Source: Corynebacterium lipophiloflavum DSM 44291
Lineage (GTDB): Bacteria > Actinomycetota > Actinomycetes > Mycobacteriales > Mycobacteriaceae
DNA: 34,733 bases
Direction: 5' to 3'
NCBI RefSeq assembly: GCF_000159635.1
Contig: NZ_GG667191.1
Location: forward strand, 604,854 to 639,586
Under the pieces are notes generated by a model. That model did no database searches. It was given only the letters and a program-made list of their open reading frames with translations, and had not been told where the DNA came from. Each line of letters opens with the position of its first letter. The first letter of the stretch is position 1. Position numbers and translations under genes: made by a program. Of the stretch, positions 33,830-34,733 are shown piece by piece.

Positions 33830-34064
33830 CTAATCCGGAACCCTCGGTTCGCGAAAGCGAATCGGGGGTTTCTTGCATTGCATCGACCTTCTTGGGGAGA
33901 AGGTCGACTACGTCTACTCCAAAGAAATCGGCGACCGCATAGAGATCCTCGACCGACCAAGCAGTTTGGCCATAGATCTTGCGACTAACGCCTGGACCTG
34001 TGATGCCAAGTTCTTCGCCGAGAGCTTTCTTGGTTACGCGGTTCAAGAAAAGTAGTTCATTCAC
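33789..34064 (-). CDS. Cro/C1-type helix-turn-helix protein ending antisense to the tRNA
   Basis: This 91-residue protein has a phage-repressor-like HTH domain (about residues 1-60) with VTKKALGEELGITGPGVSRKIYG as the helix-turn-helix. Its C-terminus (VAGTGFEPATSGL) is translated from the antisense strand of the tRNA-fMet gene and its terminator, and it stops inside the anticodon loop. That ending is a by-product of the tRNA sequence, not a domain. GTG 34064 was chosen because GGGGAG lies ten nt upstream. The first few residues of the usual fold may be missing: an IS-end remnant abuts the start and may have truncated it. The regulated target is unknown. Confidence 0.6.
   Translation of the reverse strand: MNELLFLNRVTKKALGEELGITGPGVSRKIYGQTAWSVEDLYAVADFFGVDVVDLLPKKVDAMQETPDSLSRTEGSGLVAGTGFEPATSGL
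33839..33875 (+). terminator. Rho-independent terminator of the tRNA
   Basis: A 14-bp stem (AACCCTCGGTTCGC with GCGAATCGGGGGTT, two G-U pairs) closes a GAAA tetraloop at 33853-33856. It is followed by TTTCTT. Confidence 0.85.
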
Positions 34065-34067
34065 CTT

Positions 34068-34127
34068 TGAACTGCTCCCCGGAAGTTGGACCGAGAAATC
34101 AGACACCAACACCTGGGGAGCAGTTCA
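34068..34127. mobile_element. 60-bp remnant made of two IS3-family (IS150-like) ends without transposase
   Basis: TGAACTGCTCCCC (34068-34080) and its exact reverse complement GGGGAGCAGTTCA (34115-34127) form the ends. An inner GTTGG/CCAAC pair extends the symmetry. The TGnACTGC...GTTGGAC pattern and the terminal TG...CA are typical of IS150-group IS3 elements. Only 34 nt separate the arms, so this is an internally deleted copy or a MITE-like relic. No clean target duplication is visible (flanks CTT and CAT). Confidence 0.6.
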
Positions 34128-34180
34128 CATGCGAGGGGGGGATTAGTGATGCGACGTGATACCAGGGTGCCTGCTCTGAT

Positions 34181-34624
34181 TCAGGGATTATCTCGGCGTG
34201 GATGTCGACGCTTCTTCGAGCTGTAAAGGGCGAGAGCAGCATTATACTGGTCGATCCAAAACTGCTCTTTCGTCTCGGGGGAGGCATCACGAGGTAGTAA
34301 GCCCATGCTGATCGCCAAGTTGTAAAAACCGCTGCCCGGCTTGTTTTCGTTGAGGTACATCACCAACGCTGAGAGCATGACCTTCTGTTCTGGGTGCTCG
34401 TTATAGGTTTGTTCCACCACATAGCCGAGCAGGTCACCCATGGCGTTTCTCCCCTCGGGGGATGAGAAATCGAAACCTGGCTGGCCCGTGCTTGCACTGA
34501 TCTCCCGATTGAGATCGGTGTAGTTGGAGCTGCGCCCCAGGCGTGCGGTTCGCTTCAAGGATGTGACCGCTGCAGAGACAAGCTCCTGCCACTGCTCCGG
34601 ATCGCGTCCATGGATACTCGTCAT
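34181..34624 (-). CDS. hypothetical protein in the accessory region, unknown function
   Basis: This 147-residue soluble protein is not one I recognise. It has an N-terminal helical, charged half, a Gly/Pro turn near TGQPGFDF, a hydrophobic helical core (MGDLLGYVVEQTY, then VMLSALVMYL), the segment PGSGFYNLAISMGLLP and a basic C-terminus (SSKKRRHPRR). No signal peptide, membrane helix or catalytic motif is seen. ATG 34624 has GAAAGG upstream; the frame runs open to 34708 but that would enter the IS end. Base composition is visibly lower in GC than the core. Position between IS remnants suggests horizontally acquired cargo. Confidence 0.6.
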   Translation of the reverse strand: MTSIHGRDPEQWQELVSAAVTSLKRTARLGRSSNYTDLNREISASTGQPGFDFSSPEGRNAMGDLLGYVVEQTYNEHPEQKVMLSALVMYLNENKPGSGFYNLAISMGLLPRDASPETKEQFWIDQYNAALALYSSKKRRHPRRDNP

Positions 34625-34695
34625 AATTGACAGGCCTTTCGTTATTGCCGAGCAACGATGCCAGTAAAGATACTCTGACCTAGCTAATTCTAGAG

Positions 34696-34733
34696 GGTGC
34701 TGTTGCAAAGTTGGGGCAGTAGGAAGAGCGACG
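34696..34733. mobile_element. terminal inverted repeat of an IS6-family element, truncated by the window edge
   Basis: GGTGCTGTTGCAAAG at 34696-34710 resembles the IS6/IS26/IS6100 terminal repeat (GGNNCTGTTGCAAA). The rest of the element would lie beyond the window. No transposase is visible in the 38 nt present. Confidence 0.6.

Noticed and set aside
33703..33942. Plus-strand frame across the tRNA gene
   Set aside because: It is a translation of the tRNA and its terminator (CIASTF...), a known artefact.

Overview
The window is a high-GC actinobacterial chromosome segment, most likely from Corynebacterium. The gene set and order (comF, hpf, secA1, aroA/rsgA, an SRAP protein, sigH-rshA, bL37, whiB1, a Rv3212-like gene, a DEAD helicase, DUF3107, DUF3152, TIGR02569, adnA-adnB, a TrkA-type K+ channel, uvrD2, DUF2342, a PDZ/Lon protease, PPA1309, UPF0182) follow the Rv3193c-Rv3242c block of mycobacteria. 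The short SecA1 without a zinc tail and the genes apparently translated without a leader fit Corynebacterium. Genus assignment is an inference from gene content and order.

Layout. Positions 1-3767 hold the end of a ComF gene, the ribosome hibernation factor and SecA1. Positions 3951-5555 hold small genes: a two-helix membrane protein, a Rv3235-like protein, a HAD-fold protein and DUF6912. Positions 5529-9021 hold rsgA and aroA on the minus strand, a divergent SRAP abasic-site crosslinker, and a YbaK-type deacylase interrupted by an in-frame amber codon. Positions 9066-10420 hold the thiol-stress sigma factor SigH with its anti-sigma factor, the 24-residue ribosomal protein bL37 and WhiB1. The largest gap (10421-10911) contains several inverted and direct repeats and a CRP/GlxR-like site. 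Positions 10912-15169 hold a membrane protein, a Rv3212-like protein with a DEAD-box helicase, DUF3107 and a DUF3152 zincin. Positions 15186-25438 form one tight plus-strand operon: TIGR02569, AdnA, AdnB, K+ channel and UvrD2. Positions 25443-30568 hold an orphan TOMM/E1-like protein, a YgjP-type metallopeptidase, a DUF2342 protein, a secreted PDZ/Lon-like protease, a lipoprotein and PPA1309. A large UPF0182 membrane protein follows at 30661-33609.

The syntenic core ends at an initiator tRNA gene (33756-33829). Beyond it base composition becomes visibly less GC-rich, and the content is accessory. There is a phage-repressor-like HTH gene whose last codons run antisense into the tRNA, a 60-bp pair of IS3-family ends with no transposase, a small protein I do not recognise, and an IS6-family terminal repeat at the window edge.

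How the genes work together. The core combines protein export, ribosome hibernation and assembly, redox and thiol stress control, and DNA repair (AdnAB resection, UvrD2, SRAP). A recurrent feature is a TAnnnT -10 hexamer ending 6-8 nt before the start codon, so many genes look leaderless. No CRISPR array, rRNA or complete transposase was seen.
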